From: Ideonella sp. | GTDB lineage: Bacteria > Pseudomonadota > Gammaproteobacteria > Burkholderiales > Burkholderiaceae_C | NCBI GenBank assembly: GCA_016721465.1 | Contig: JADKIA010000015.1 | Location: forward strand, 1 to 64,000 | Direction: 5' to 3' | Length of the DNA: 64,000 nt | Notes under the pieces: model-generated | Database searches by the model: none | Seen by the model: the letters and a program-made list of their open reading frames with translations, nothing else | Told to the model about the DNA's origin: nothing | Part shown: positions 51,988 through 61,226 of the stretch, one piece after another | Layout: each line of letters begins with the position of its first letter | Position numbering within the stretch: position 1 is the first letter of the stretch | Program-made: the position numbers and the translations under genes

Positions 51988-54848
51988 GCAGCTACCGCCT
52001 GCCCGCGCGAGGCGCGTGGATTGACCGCACCTTGCCGCTGCGCTTTCAGTTCAACGGCCGTGATGTGCAAGGCTTTGCCGGCGACACGGTCGCCTCGGCA
52101 CTGCTCGCCCAGGGCATCATGCTCGTGGGGCGCAGCTACAAACTGCACCGGCCGCGCGGCATCTACAGCTGTGGCGTGGAAGAACCTTGCGCTCTGCTCG
52201 ACATCGGAGTGGGCGGCGCGCGTGCCCCCGACACGCGTGCCACCGACGTTGCCGTGCGCGATGGCCTGCAGGCCTTCACCGGCAACGCCTGGCCGAGCCT
52301 GGCATTCGACCTCGGGGCGTTGACTTCTCGATTCGCGGCGCTGCTGCCGGCGGGCTTCTACTACAAGACCTTCATGTGGCCGCATTGGCACTTGTTCGAG
52401 CCGGTGATTCGGCGCATGGCCGGGCTCGGGGCTGTCGCCGACTCGCCCGACCCCGAACGCTACGATCAGGTCTCGCGGGAAGTGCAGGTGCTGGTAGTGG
52501 GTGCCGGTGCGGCGGGCGTGCAAGCCGCACTGTCTGCGGCGCACGGCGGCCAACATGTGCTGCTGCTCGAGGGTGCTGCGCAGCATGACCCGGCCACAGT
52601 CGCGCGCCTGCCGGAGTTGGCGCATGCGGGAGTGGAAGTGCAGTTGCGCTGCACCGTGTTAGGCCTGTATGACCACCTGTTCGCCGCTGCGGTGCAGACC
52701 GTGGACGGGGCCGTGCGCGAGCGGCTGTGGAAGATCCGCGCCGGCCGCATCATCTTGGCCACCGGTGCATTCGAGCGGCCCATGCTGTTCCCCGACAACG
52801 ACCGTCCAGGCGTGATGCTGGCCGCTGCCACGGTGCGCTATGCCACGCACTACGGCGTGGCCTGCGGACGCAGGGTCGTGGTGGCCACCGCGTGCGACAG
52901 TGGCTACCGCACGGCGCGGTCACTGGTGGATGCTGGTGTGAGCGTGGCCGCCATCGTGGACCACCGCAGCGCCGCGGCGGTCGAGCCCCCAGCCGGTGTG
53001 CCCGTGTTTCGCGGCAGTGCCATCGTCGCGATCCGCGGCAAGCGCGAAGTGCAAGAGGTCGTCATTGCGGCCCACAGCGGCGGGCCGACCCAACGGATCG
53101 ACGCCGACTGCCTCGCCAGCGCCGGTGGCTGGGCACCTGCCGTGCACCTGCACTCGATGGCCGGCGGCAAATTGCGCTGGGTCGACGAGGCCGCGATGTT
53201 CGTTCCCGACGGCAGGTTGCCGGGCATCGATTCGGTGGGCGCTTGTGCAGGCGTCTTCGATGTCGACCGCGCGCTGGAGCACGCCGCTGCAGTGGGCGGC
53301 GGCATGACCTTGCCGGCCCCAGTCGGTGGCACGGGCCTGGTGACGGCGAACAGCAGTCCCTCGCCTGCGGCATTGGCGGCACTTTCGGGTTTAGGGCGCA
53401 CACCGGGCAAGGTCTTCGTCGACCTGCAGAACGATGTCACCGCATCCGATGTGGCCCTGTCCGCACGCGAGAACTACCGCTCGGTCGAGCACCTCAAGCG
53501 TTACACCGCGATGGGCATGGGCACCGACCAAGGCAAGACCAGCAACGTCAATGCGCTGGTGTTGATGGGCGAGCACACGCAGCGCAGCCCGGCTGAGGTG
53601 GGCACGACCAAGTTCCGCCCGCCCTTCAAGCCCGCCACGCTGGGCGCAATGGCCGCGGGCCGCGGCGATGCCCGGTACAAGCCGCTAAAGCTCATGCCGG
53701 GCCATGCCTGGCACGAATTGCATGGGCCGCTGTGGGAAGAATTCGGCGGCTGGCAACGCCCCGCGGCGTATCTGCGCAATGGCGAGTCGCTGAACTCCGC
53801 TGCCGAGCGCGAAGCGCTGCACGTGCGCACACATGTCGGCCTGTTCGAGGCCTCGCCTCTGGGCAAGATCGAGCTCTACGGGCCGGATGCGGCGAGTTTC
53901 CTGGACCTGATGTACGTTGGCACGATGTCGACCCTGGCCATCGGCCAGGCGCGCTATGGCCTGCTGCTGCGTGAAGACGGCGTGATCTTCGACGACGGCA
54001 TCGTGGCGCGTCTCGGTGAGCAGCACTACTGGGTCAACACCACCTCAGGCGGCGCGGAGCGTGTCGCGCTGGCCTTCGAGGAGTGGTTGCAGTGCGAGTA
54101 CGTCCAGCACCGCGTTCTGGTGACGCCCGTCACCTCGGCCTGGGGCAACGTCACCGTGGCCGGGCCGAAGGCCTGGGCACTGCTGCAGGCCGCAGGCTTC
54201 GATGGAGCGCTGGCCCCCGCAGAGATGAAGCACATGACGCTGCGCGAAGTGGGGCACGGCGGCGTGCCGATGCGGGTGATGCGCGCCAGCTTCAGCGGTG
54301 AACTCGGCTACGAGATCAACCTGCCCGCCGGGCACACGCGGGCGCTCCTCGACCGACTGTGGCGGGTCGGCCAAGCCTTGGGCGTGATGCCCTACGGTGT
54401 GGAAGCGCTGATGATCCTGCGCACGGAAAAGGGCTACCTGCACCTGGGCGCGGACACCGACGGCACGACCTTTCCAGGTGATGTCGGCCTGGACCGCGGC
54501 GTCGCCAGGAAGGCCGCCAATTTCGTCGGCCGGCGCTCGCTGCTGCGGCAGGTCGCGACCGACGCCGATCGCATGCAACTGGTTGGCCTGCTGCCGCTGG
54601 ATCGTCGCACGCGTCTGCCCGTCGGGGCCCACATCACCTTGCAAGCACCGCCGTCTGCAATCGAAGGCTTCGTCACATCGAGTTTCTACAGCCCGGTTCT
54701 TGGCCACCCCGTGGCGCTGGCCATGCTCAAACGCGGCAGCCAACGCGTGGGTGAGCGCGCCATGGCCTATCACCTCGGCCAGCCGATAGAGGCCGAAGTG
54801 GTCAAGACACCTTTCTTCGATGTCGCCGGGGAGCGTCTGCATGGTTGA
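51984..54848 (+). CDS. soxA: Sarcosine oxidase alpha subunit
   Basis: 954 residues. Domains in order: an N-terminal ferredoxin-like region (FNGRDVQGFAGDTVASALLA, GRSYKLHRPRGIYSCGVEEP, ~15-70); an NAD-binding Rossmann domain (VLVVGAGAAGVQAALSAAHG, ~168-187) with a second flavoprotein motif region; and a C-terminal aminomethyltransferase (GcvT-like) domain from ~590 (RNGESLNSAAEREALHVRTH, FEASPLGKIELYGPDAA, FSGELGYEINLPAGH) that binds folate and captures the methyl group. Full length for the family. It overlaps soxG by eight bases. Confidence 0.95.
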   Translation: MSSYRLPARGAWIDRTLPLRFQFNGRDVQGFAGDTVASALLAQGIMLVGRSYKLHRPRGIYSCGVEEPCALLDIGVGGARAPDTRATDVAVRDGLQAFTGNAWPSLAFDLGALTSRFAALLPAGFYYKTFMWPHWHLFEPVIRRMAGLGAVADSPDPERYDQVSREVQVLVVGAGAAGVQAALSAAHGGQHVLLLEGAAQHDPATVARLPELAHAGVEVQLRCTVLGLYDHLFAAAVQTVDGAVRERLWKIRAGRIILATGAFERPMLFPDNDRPGVMLAAATVRYATHYGVACGRRVVVATACDSGYRTARSLVDAGVSVAAIVDHRSAAAVEPPAGVPVFRGSAIVAIRGKREVQEVVIAAHSGGPTQRIDADCLASAGGWAPAVHLHSMAGGKLRWVDEAAMFVPDGRLPGIDSVGACAGVFDVDRALEHAAAVGGGMTLPAPVGGTGLVTANSSPSPAALAALSGLGRTPGKVFVDLQNDVTASDVALSARENYRSVEHLKRYTAMGMGTDQGKTSNVNALVLMGEHTQRSPAEVGTTKFRPPFKPATLGAMAAGRGDARYKPLKLMPGHAWHELHGPLWEEFGGWQRPAAYLRNGESLNSAAEREALHVRTHVGLFEASPLGKIELYGPDAASFLDLMYVGTMSTLAIGQARYGLLLREDGVIFDDGIVARLGEQHYWVNTTSGGAERVALAFEEWLQCEYVQHRVLVTPVTSAWGNVTVAGPKAWALLQAAGFDGALAPAEMKHMTLREVGHGGVPMRVMRASFSGELGYEINLPAGHTRALLDRLWRVGQALGVMPYGVEALMILRTEKGYLHLGADTDGTTFPGDVGLDRGVARKAANFVGRRSLLRQVATDADRMQLVGLLPLDRRTRLPVGAHITLQAPPSAIEGFVTSSFYSPVLGHPVALAMLKRGSQRVGERAMAYHLGQPIEAEVVKTPFFDVAGERLHG

Positions 54849-55422
54849 GCCCCTGGCAGCATCAAGCTCGCTCGACGAAGCGTTGCGCGTGGGTTTGCCA
54901 GCGCCAACCGATGCAATGACGGTACGTGTCGTCGAAGGGATGCGCCTGCTGGCCTTGCGTCATCTTGCCGGCGGCGCCGCTGCCATCGAGGCGACCGTGG
55001 CAGTGCACGGGCTCTTGCCACTGCCGAAACCGGGCGCTTGCCACGGCGCCGACCCGTGTCTGGTGTGGACCGGTCCGACCGAGTGCATGCTGCTCACGGC
55101 GAACTGCGCGATGGCCGATGGCGTGCTGCACGTGCTGGCCCCGGGTCGCGAGAGGCTGGCCTGCGCTGTGGACCAGTCGGCCGGCTGCGTTGTGCTTGAG
55201 ATGCTGGGGCATGGCGTCGCCGATGTGCTGCCGCGCCTGCTCGACGCCAGCGCAGTTCCCCTGAGGGCGGGCCAGGGCAGCCGAACGAGGTTGATGGACA
55301 TCAGCGCCCTGGTCATCCGCTTGGAGCCTGACCGTGTCTTGCTTGTGGTCGACCGGGTGCATGGCGTCTATGCGACGCAGTGGATCACCTACGCGCTGCA
55401 AGCCCATGACTGCTCGACGTAG
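54841..55422 (+). CDS. soxG: Sarcosine oxidase gamma subunit
   Basis: 193 residues. It is similar in size and layout to SoxG, a second GcvT-like fold subunit without its own cofactor: DAMTVRVVEGMRLLALRHLA, CLVWTGPTECMLLTANCAMA, ACAVDQSAGCVVLEMLGHGV and HGVYATQWITYALQAHDCST. The start is the ATG at 54841, inside the end of soxA. Last gene of the operon. No purU, folD or glyA follows, so formaldehyde and glycine handling must be encoded elsewhere. Confidence 0.9.
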   Translation: MVEPLAASSSLDEALRVGLPAPTDAMTVRVVEGMRLLALRHLAGGAAAIEATVAVHGLLPLPKPGACHGADPCLVWTGPTECMLLTANCAMADGVLHVLAPGRERLACAVDQSAGCVVLEMLGHGVADVLPRLLDASAVPLRAGQGSRTRLMDISALVIRLEPDRVLLVVDRVHGVYATQWITYALQAHDCST

Positions 55423-55528
55423 ACGAGGAACCGTGCTGCCCGCAGTGCTTTGGGTGACCACTTGCACCCATGCCTCATGACTGCGAAGTGTAGGCAGCGC
55501 CATCCAACCGCCGCCCGCGGCGACCAAC

Positions 55529-56500
55529 CTAACGGGCAATCGGGTTGACCCCCAGCAGCCACGCGGCGGCGGTGAAGGTGACGAACGCCAGCACCGTGCT
55601 GCTCATGATGATGCGGGCGATGCGGCCGTTGTCGGCACCATAGCGCTCGGCCAGCAGCGACACATTGCTGGCGCTGGGCAGCGCGGCCGCCAACACCAGC
55701 ACCAGCAACTGGAAGCTCGACAGCGGGGCGCCCAGCTGGCGTGCCGCTGCGCCCAAGCCCATCACCAACATCGGGTGCACGAACAGCTTGACCAGGGCCA
55801 CCGGCAGGTATTGCCGCACCGGGGTGCGCGTGTGTGCATGCTGCCCGGCGCGCCAGAGCACGGCGCCGATGGTGAACAGCGCCACCGGTGTGGCCGAATC
55901 GGCCAGCATGCGCACGATGGCGTCCAGCGGGCCGGGCAGGCGCGCGCTGGCAACCGACGCCGCCGCCCCCAGCGCGATGGACCAGGGCAGCGGGTTGGAC
56001 AAGGCCCCGCGCACGGCGCGCAGGGCGGCCGTGCGCGCGCCATGCTCGGCTGCGCTGTGGGCCTGCGCCACGGCAATGCACAGCGAGCTGGTGACGAACA
56101 GGTCGGCCAGCACCGAGCAGATCACCGGGCCGGCGGCGGCCGGGCCCAGCAGCGCCACCAGCAGCGGCACGCCCATGAAGCCGGTGTTGGGGAACGCGGC
56201 CACCAGCGCACCGAAGGCGGCGTTCTTCAGGTCCACGCTGTCGCGCCAGCTGATGGCGATGGTGAAGGCCACGACACCCAACGCACAAGTGACGTAGACC
56301 ATCAGCACGAAGGGATTGAGCAGCTCCAGCACCGGCGTGTTCATGCCGAAGCGAAACAGCATGCACGGCAGTGCAAAGTACAACACGTAGGCGTTCAGCC
56401 CCGGGATGGCCGATTCGGGCAGCACGTGTTGGCGCCCCGCCAGGTACCCGGCCAGCACCAGCGCGAAGAAGGGGACGGTGACGGCCAGGATTGCCTGCAT
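55529..56500 (-). CDS. AEC-family (auxin efflux carrier-type) permease
   Basis: 323 residues, about ten membrane helices. Typical stretches are VPFFALVLAGYLAGRQHVLP with ESAIPGLNAYVLYFALPCML, then GALVAAFPNTGFMGVPLLVA (the broken-helix NxGFMGxP motif), ALPSASNVSLLAERYGADNG and STVLAFVTFTAAAWLLG. Bacterial relatives carry malonate or other organic anions; specificity here is unknown. It is convergent with soxG at a distance of about 106 bases. Confidence 0.88.
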   Translation of the reverse strand: MQAILAVTVPFFALVLAGYLAGRQHVLPESAIPGLNAYVLYFALPCMLFRFGMNTPVLELLNPFVLMVYVTCALGVVAFTIAISWRDSVDLKNAAFGALVAAFPNTGFMGVPLLVALLGPAAAGPVICSVLADLFVTSSLCIAVAQAHSAAEHGARTAALRAVRGALSNPLPWSIALGAAASVASARLPGPLDAIVRMLADSATPVALFTIGAVLWRAGQHAHTRTPVRQYLPVALVKLFVHPMLVMGLGAAARQLGAPLSSFQLLVLVLAAALPSASNVSLLAERYGADNGRIARIIMSSTVLAFVTFTAAAWLLGVNPIAR

Positions 56501-56578
56501 GACGGCCAGAAGTATCCCCGCCCGCCGCCCAGCAGGCGCGCCGGGCCGGGCTGCACCGATGCAAGGTCGGCGCCGCGC

Positions 56579-57277
56579 TCAGCGGCCGATGCGCGCTTCC
56601 ATGCGCTGGCAATAGCCCAGCAGCGACGGCATCTGCAGGGCCTTGGCGCGCACCGGGTTGTCGATGGGCGCCCACAGCAGGTTGGCCAGGAAGGCGTAGG
56701 TCGTCGCGTCGATGGCGGCGGGCTCGTCGCCGCCGAAATACGGACGAAACGCCAGCAGATCGACCAGCGCCTGCAGATCGACCAGCGCGCGCGCGCAGAT
56801 CTCGTCGCGGCTGTGGCGGCCCATGCCCTGGCCGTGCAGGTCGCGCCGCATCTTGCGGCGCACCAGGGCCGGCAACACGCTGCGCAGCGGCCAGGGCAGG
56901 TGGCCGAAGAAGGCGGGGCCGGTGGCCTGCCAGCCGGTGTCGTCGATCCAGCGCAGCCACAGCGCGGTGAAGTAGGTGTGCTCTTCGAGCATGCGGCGCG
57001 TGGCCAGTTGCGTGCCGGTCTCCGGCGCGCGAAGCAGCGCGGGCAATTGGCTGGCGCAGCGGCGTTGCAGGTGTTCGACGATGGCCTGAGAGTCGGCGAC
57101 CAGCTCGCCGCCATCGCGGATCACGGGCAACTTGCCTTTGGGGGTGCGCATCGGCAGGGCGTCGTTGATGCATCGGTATTCCAGCCCGGCCAGGCGCAGG
57201 AACACCTCCACCTTCATGCAGAACGGGCTGGCGTTCATCAGCCCGAAGGCGGGTTTGAATTGCAGCAGTTCGATCAT
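56579..57277 (-). CDS. Glutathione S-transferase-like protein (metaxin/Fax type)
   Basis: 232 residues. The thioredoxin-like N-terminus is LLQFKPAFGLMNASPFCMKV with LPMRTPKGKLPVIRDGGELV and DSQAIVEHLQRR (the Pro-Val and Asp-Ser glutathione-site residues). The all-helical C-terminus includes DEICARALVDLQALVDLLAF, YFGGDEPAAIDATTYAFLAN and NPVRAKALQMPSLLGYCQRM. This arrangement is that of the metaxin/failed-axon-connection GST branch. Cytoplasmic; substrate unknown. Confidence 0.82.
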   Translation of the reverse strand: MIELLQFKPAFGLMNASPFCMKVEVFLRLAGLEYRCINDALPMRTPKGKLPVIRDGGELVADSQAIVEHLQRRCASQLPALLRAPETGTQLATRRMLEEHTYFTALWLRWIDDTGWQATGPAFFGHLPWPLRSVLPALVRRKMRRDLHGQGMGRHSRDEICARALVDLQALVDLLAFRPYFGGDEPAAIDATTYAFLANLLWAPIDNPVRAKALQMPSLLGYCQRMEARIGR

Positions 57278-57314
57278 CGGACAGGTCTTTCAAGCAGCGC
57301 CATGCGGCAAGGTT

Positions 57315-60300
57315 TCAATGCTTCGGGCTGCAAAGGGATTGCATCAATCCGGCAGCAACGCCCTCGCTGCTGCCAGCCAGGGTGCACAGCGTGCCCCTGG
57401 CGCCCTGCTGGTACAGGCCCCAGGCGCCCAGGCCCGCCAGGCCGGCGACGGCCACCGCCGCCGCCGCACCGGCGATCCACAGCCAGCGATGTCGCCCGCG
57501 CATCTGGTCGCGCAGCACCAGCGTGATCAGGTGCACGATGATCGTGGCCACCAGCGCGCCGATGGCCGCGGTGCGCAGGTCGGGCGAGCCGAACAGCATG
57601 CCAACCGCCAGCACCCCGACCTCGATGGTGTAGAGCGCGGGCATCGCCGCCGACCACCAACGTTCGAGAAGAGTTCCCGGCATCGAGACGGCCACCGCCC
57701 CTTGCATGGCCAGGCCCAGACGTGCCACCCAGCGGGCCAGCGCGCTGGGCGACGCCGCGCCATGGCTCACGCCGCCGAGCAGCTTGCCGGTGATGCGCAC
57801 GGCCCGCGCCGCATTGCGCAGCGTGGCCTGCGCATCGGGTGAGCGGTCCAGCCGGCGATGCAGCCGGAAATGCTCGACCATGCCGTCGTCGCTGAGCAGG
57901 CCCACCAGCATCTCGGCCAGGCGATCGCGCTGCAGGGCCGGGCCCTGGAGCAGCCCACCCAGCAGCACCCGGATGCGCGTGGGCAGGTCGGCAGCCTCGA
58001 CCTCCTGCAGCGCCTTGAACAGCAGCTCGCGCACCTGGTCCTCGCCCTGGGCCAGCAGGGTCTCGCGCAGGATGCTGCGCTGGGCCAGCCGCACGAGCTC
58101 GTGGTGCACCCGGCACGATGACGCATCGCCGGGCGGCAGCAGCCCGGTGATCAGCCGCTCGGCCCCGTCCAGCCGGCCCCACAGCACATCGTTGCGCCGC
58201 CAACGTTCATCGAGAAACGCACCGAAGTGCGCCACCGCCGTGCCGGCCAGCTTGCGCCGATCCGGCTCGGTGTCCGCCGTCTCCTGCACCAGGCCCACCG
58301 CGTCGACCGGGCTGATGCGCAGCACGTCCACCCGCGCCGGCTCACCGGTGTCGGTGCCGTAGTACATCGTGAAGCGCGTCTGGTCGAACTGGTCGAACAT
58401 CAGGAACGCCTCGCCGAGCATCAGGCGCATGCAATGGCCTTCCGGCTCGTTCAGGGCCTCGGCCGGGATTCCGTCCTCGCCGAGGCTGGCCCGCTTGATG
58501 ATCATCTGCGCCACCTTGCGCGCGGCCGGCGGCGAGGCTGCGGCCGGGTTGCCGGGCTTGGATGTCCCGCCCTGCGGCGCGGCCGCCCCGGACTCTGCGC
58601 GCAGGGGCTCGGTCAGGGGCCGGGCGGCGAGTTGCGGTTGACCCATGAGGTTCCAGACCCTGGCCGACAACCACTGCGGTGCACGCCAGGCATCGGGCCG
58701 AGTCGCCGCCGGCGCGTCCTGCCCGTTCGGCGCTGGTGCTTCGGCCCCTTCGGGCAGCGGCTCCTCGACACGCAGGCAGGCGATGTCGCTGGCGACGCGA
58801 TCGCGCGTGGCAGCCAGCTGCCGGCGCGCCGCGGCCTGGGCCTGGTCGGTCGAGCGGGCCAGTGCGGCGATGTGTTCACCCACACGCCCCATCAGGCTCG
58901 GTGCCTCGCTGCGGGCGCTGGCCAGGGTGCTGCCCGGATCGGCCAGCGATGCCTCCCCGATCAGGGTGGCCAACAAGGCCTGCAGGGCGGCGCGATCCGC
59001 AACCGGCAGGGGCTGCAGCGTTGGCGGGCGACGCCGCCAGTCCAGCATGTCCAGGTAGATCTTGCGGAACTGCTTCTTCAGCAGGCGCAGCGCATCGAGT
59101 GCGCGCGGCCTGGAAAAGCCCTCGAGCCGAGCAGACCGAGGCGGCGCACCCGGCGTGGCCAACCAGTGCCGCTGCATGGCCAGGGTCAAGGTGCTGTCCA
59201 GGCTGTCCGCCAGGCCCGCGCCATCCGGTGCCTCGGGCAGGCGCAGCAGCCGCACCATGCGGTCGATGCGCCGCATCAGGAAGGCCAGCCGGCGCACGCG
59301 GTAGTCGAAGTCGAAGCAGAACAGGAACTCGTTGAACGGCGCCCGGGTGTCCAGGGTGCCTTCTGGCAAGTCCTCGCTCAGCGACAACTCGGCATAGGCC
59401 TTCTCGCGCCACTCGGTCACCAGGGCGGCCACGGCATGGAAGCGATCGTCGCCGGTGTCGATGCCCCAGGCCTGGGCCAGTTGCGTGGCCAGTCGGTTGG
59501 TGGTCGCGTGGGTGCGCAACTGGCGGTAGGGCAGCACCGCCCGACCGAAATAGCGCACCATGGTGCGCATGGACAAGGTGCGCCAGCGCGGCACCTTGCC
59601 ATTCACCAGCTCGACATCGGCGAAGGGCAGGCGGTTGGCGCGCGTCTCCTTCTCGATCTCGGCCTCGGTGCGGTGCACCAGGCCCTCCACCTCGTCGATG
59701 CGCCGGTTGCGCGCGAGCACGGCCTCCAGGTCTTCGCGGATGGTCTCGTACTTCGGAATCGTGAACAGCGCGTCGACGGCGTTCGTCACCACATCGGGCT
59801 GCAGCGCCTTGCGCTCATCGTGGTCCGCATCCAGCCATTCGGGATCGGGCTCGACATAGACCAGCTTGCGGCGCGTCGGCGGATCGCCGAAGCGGTGCGA
59901 CAGCGCCTCGGTCACGTAGCTGAAGGGCTTGTTGTCGAGGTAGCCGCCATCGCCGAAGGGCATGCCCAGCTGCTCGCCGCGGCGCACGCTGTCGCTGTCC
60001 AGCGCATCGAACAGGCGGTCGAAGCGGCCGAGGCCGGGCAGGGTCTCGCCGGGCAGCAGATCGGCCACCCGTGCCAGCGTCATCGGCTCGAAGGCGAACG
60101 GGAAGCTGGAGGTGCAGCGCGCCGCGTAGGCCAGGAACGCGTGGTGCCTGGCATCGAAATCGCGCCGCGGATCCTCGGCCCGACCGGACGCGTCAATCGA
60201 AGGATAGGTGAGGTGAAAACGCTGCTTGTGGCGGCGCTCGTGGATGACTTTGTCGAACAGGCGCAAGGGCACGGGCGTGCCGCGCACATCGGTCGTGGTG

Positions 60301-61127
60301 ATGTACAGGTCCAGCTCTTCGACCAGCGGCGAGCGGCGTGTCTGCTGCGCCGGGGGCTGCACGTCCAGCGGCCGCATCTCACCCAGTGCCGAGTGCAGCT
60401 TCAGGAACATGCGATCGCTGTTGAGCAACGATCTGGGCCCGTCGACCGAGGCCCGGGCACGCAGCGCCCAGGGCAGGCTGTCGAAGGATTCGCCGTCGTT
60501 GAGCAGCTTGCCCAGGTCGCCCTCGCGGATCCACAGGCCGCGCAGCGCGCCGAACTGCTCGCCGTTGACCAGCGCCTTGGCCAGGTAGACGCCATTGATG
60601 CCGCCGGCCGAGGTGCCGGCAATCACGTCGATGACGAAGCGCGTGCGCTCGAAGGCCTTGGCGGCCGGCTCGTCCCAGACATCCGGCGCACCGGGCAAGG
60701 GCTCGACCTTGCGCTGATCGGTCGGGCAGGCGTCGGGCTGGGCCTGGCCCGCGCGACGCTGCTCGGCGGCCGCGTCGCGTTGGCTCAGTCGCTGCGCGTA
60801 GCGCTCCACCAGCTCGCGGTTGCCCGCCAGCCACGACAGGCGGCGGTAGATCTCGCGCGTGGGGCTGGCCTCCTCGCCGCCGATGCGCACACCGGGCAGC
60901 GGTGTGGCACAGGCCATCTCGAACATCTCGTGCGAGACACCGTTGATGTAGACCGCCAGCGACACGCCGCCGTACATCACGACACCAAAGCGCAACTCCT
61001 CGGCGTAGGTGGCGGCGCCCAGCGTGTACGCAGGCGGCTTCAATGCGCCGACCGCAGCCACCGCGCCCGGCAATGCCGGGCTGCCGTGCTGGGTGGCTGT
61101 GGCGCCCGAGAACTGCTTGCCCGTCAT
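57315..61127 (-). CDS. Very large patatin-like phospholipase-related protein
   Basis: 1,270 residues. The patatin domain includes the glycine-rich oxyanion region ELRFGVVMYGGVSLAVYING (~45-63), the nucleophile elbow IAGTSAGGINGVYLAKAL (Ser173) and the Asp of the dyad in FGDGGYLDNKPFSYVTEAL (about 400). The middle ~450-1100 is helical and shared with long bacterial patatin-like proteins of the DUF3376 type. The C-terminus has two or three hydrophobic segments (VGVLAVGMLFGSPDLRTAAI, ATIIVHLITLVL, WIAGAAAAVAVAGLAGLGAW), so it is probably membrane-bound. Patatins hydrolyse acyl-lipids through a Ser-Asp dyad. It stands alone between GST and phoD; biological role unknown. Confidence 0.85.
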   Translation of the reverse strand: MTGKQFSGATATQHGSPALPGAVAAVGALKPPAYTLGAATYAEELRFGVVMYGGVSLAVYINGVSHEMFEMACATPLPGVRIGGEEASPTREIYRRLSWLAGNRELVERYAQRLSQRDAAAEQRRAGQAQPDACPTDQRKVEPLPGAPDVWDEPAAKAFERTRFVIDVIAGTSAGGINGVYLAKALVNGEQFGALRGLWIREGDLGKLLNDGESFDSLPWALRARASVDGPRSLLNSDRMFLKLHSALGEMRPLDVQPPAQQTRRSPLVEELDLYITTTDVRGTPVPLRLFDKVIHERRHKQRFHLTYPSIDASGRAEDPRRDFDARHHAFLAYAARCTSSFPFAFEPMTLARVADLLPGETLPGLGRFDRLFDALDSDSVRRGEQLGMPFGDGGYLDNKPFSYVTEALSHRFGDPPTRRKLVYVEPDPEWLDADHDERKALQPDVVTNAVDALFTIPKYETIREDLEAVLARNRRIDEVEGLVHRTEAEIEKETRANRLPFADVELVNGKVPRWRTLSMRTMVRYFGRAVLPYRQLRTHATTNRLATQLAQAWGIDTGDDRFHAVAALVTEWREKAYAELSLSEDLPEGTLDTRAPFNEFLFCFDFDYRVRRLAFLMRRIDRMVRLLRLPEAPDGAGLADSLDSTLTLAMQRHWLATPGAPPRSARLEGFSRPRALDALRLLKKQFRKIYLDMLDWRRRPPTLQPLPVADRAALQALLATLIGEASLADPGSTLASARSEAPSLMGRVGEHIAALARSTDQAQAAARRQLAATRDRVASDIACLRVEEPLPEGAEAPAPNGQDAPAATRPDAWRAPQWLSARVWNLMGQPQLAARPLTEPLRAESGAAAPQGGTSKPGNPAAASPPAARKVAQMIIKRASLGEDGIPAEALNEPEGHCMRLMLGEAFLMFDQFDQTRFTMYYGTDTGEPARVDVLRISPVDAVGLVQETADTEPDRRKLAGTAVAHFGAFLDERWRRNDVLWGRLDGAERLITGLLPPGDASSCRVHHELVRLAQRSILRETLLAQGEDQVRELLFKALQEVEAADLPTRIRVLLGGLLQGPALQRDRLAEMLVGLLSDDGMVEHFRLHRRLDRSPDAQATLRNAARAVRITGKLLGGVSHGAASPSALARWVARLGLAMQGAVAVSMPGTLLERWWSAAMPALYTIEVGVLAVGMLFGSPDLRTAAIGALVATIIVHLITLVLRDQMRGRHRWLWIAGAAAAVAVAGLAGLGAWGLYQQGARGTLCTLAGSSEGVAAGLMQSLCSPKH

Positions 61128-61226
61128 GGCCGCCTCCGGTGGGTCTACGCCCCGATTCTGCGCCCACCATCGCCCCTGCCGCGCACCCGGCGCCGCTCGA
61201 TCGCGGCGGCGGGCTCAGGTGCCGGC

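Noticed and set aside
41704..55422. Microcystin-degradation (mlr) locus
   Set aside because: The S12 hydrolase is MlrB-like only at the fold level; no MlrA-type membrane glutamate protease, MlrC-type M81 enzyme or MlrD-type carrier was recognised.
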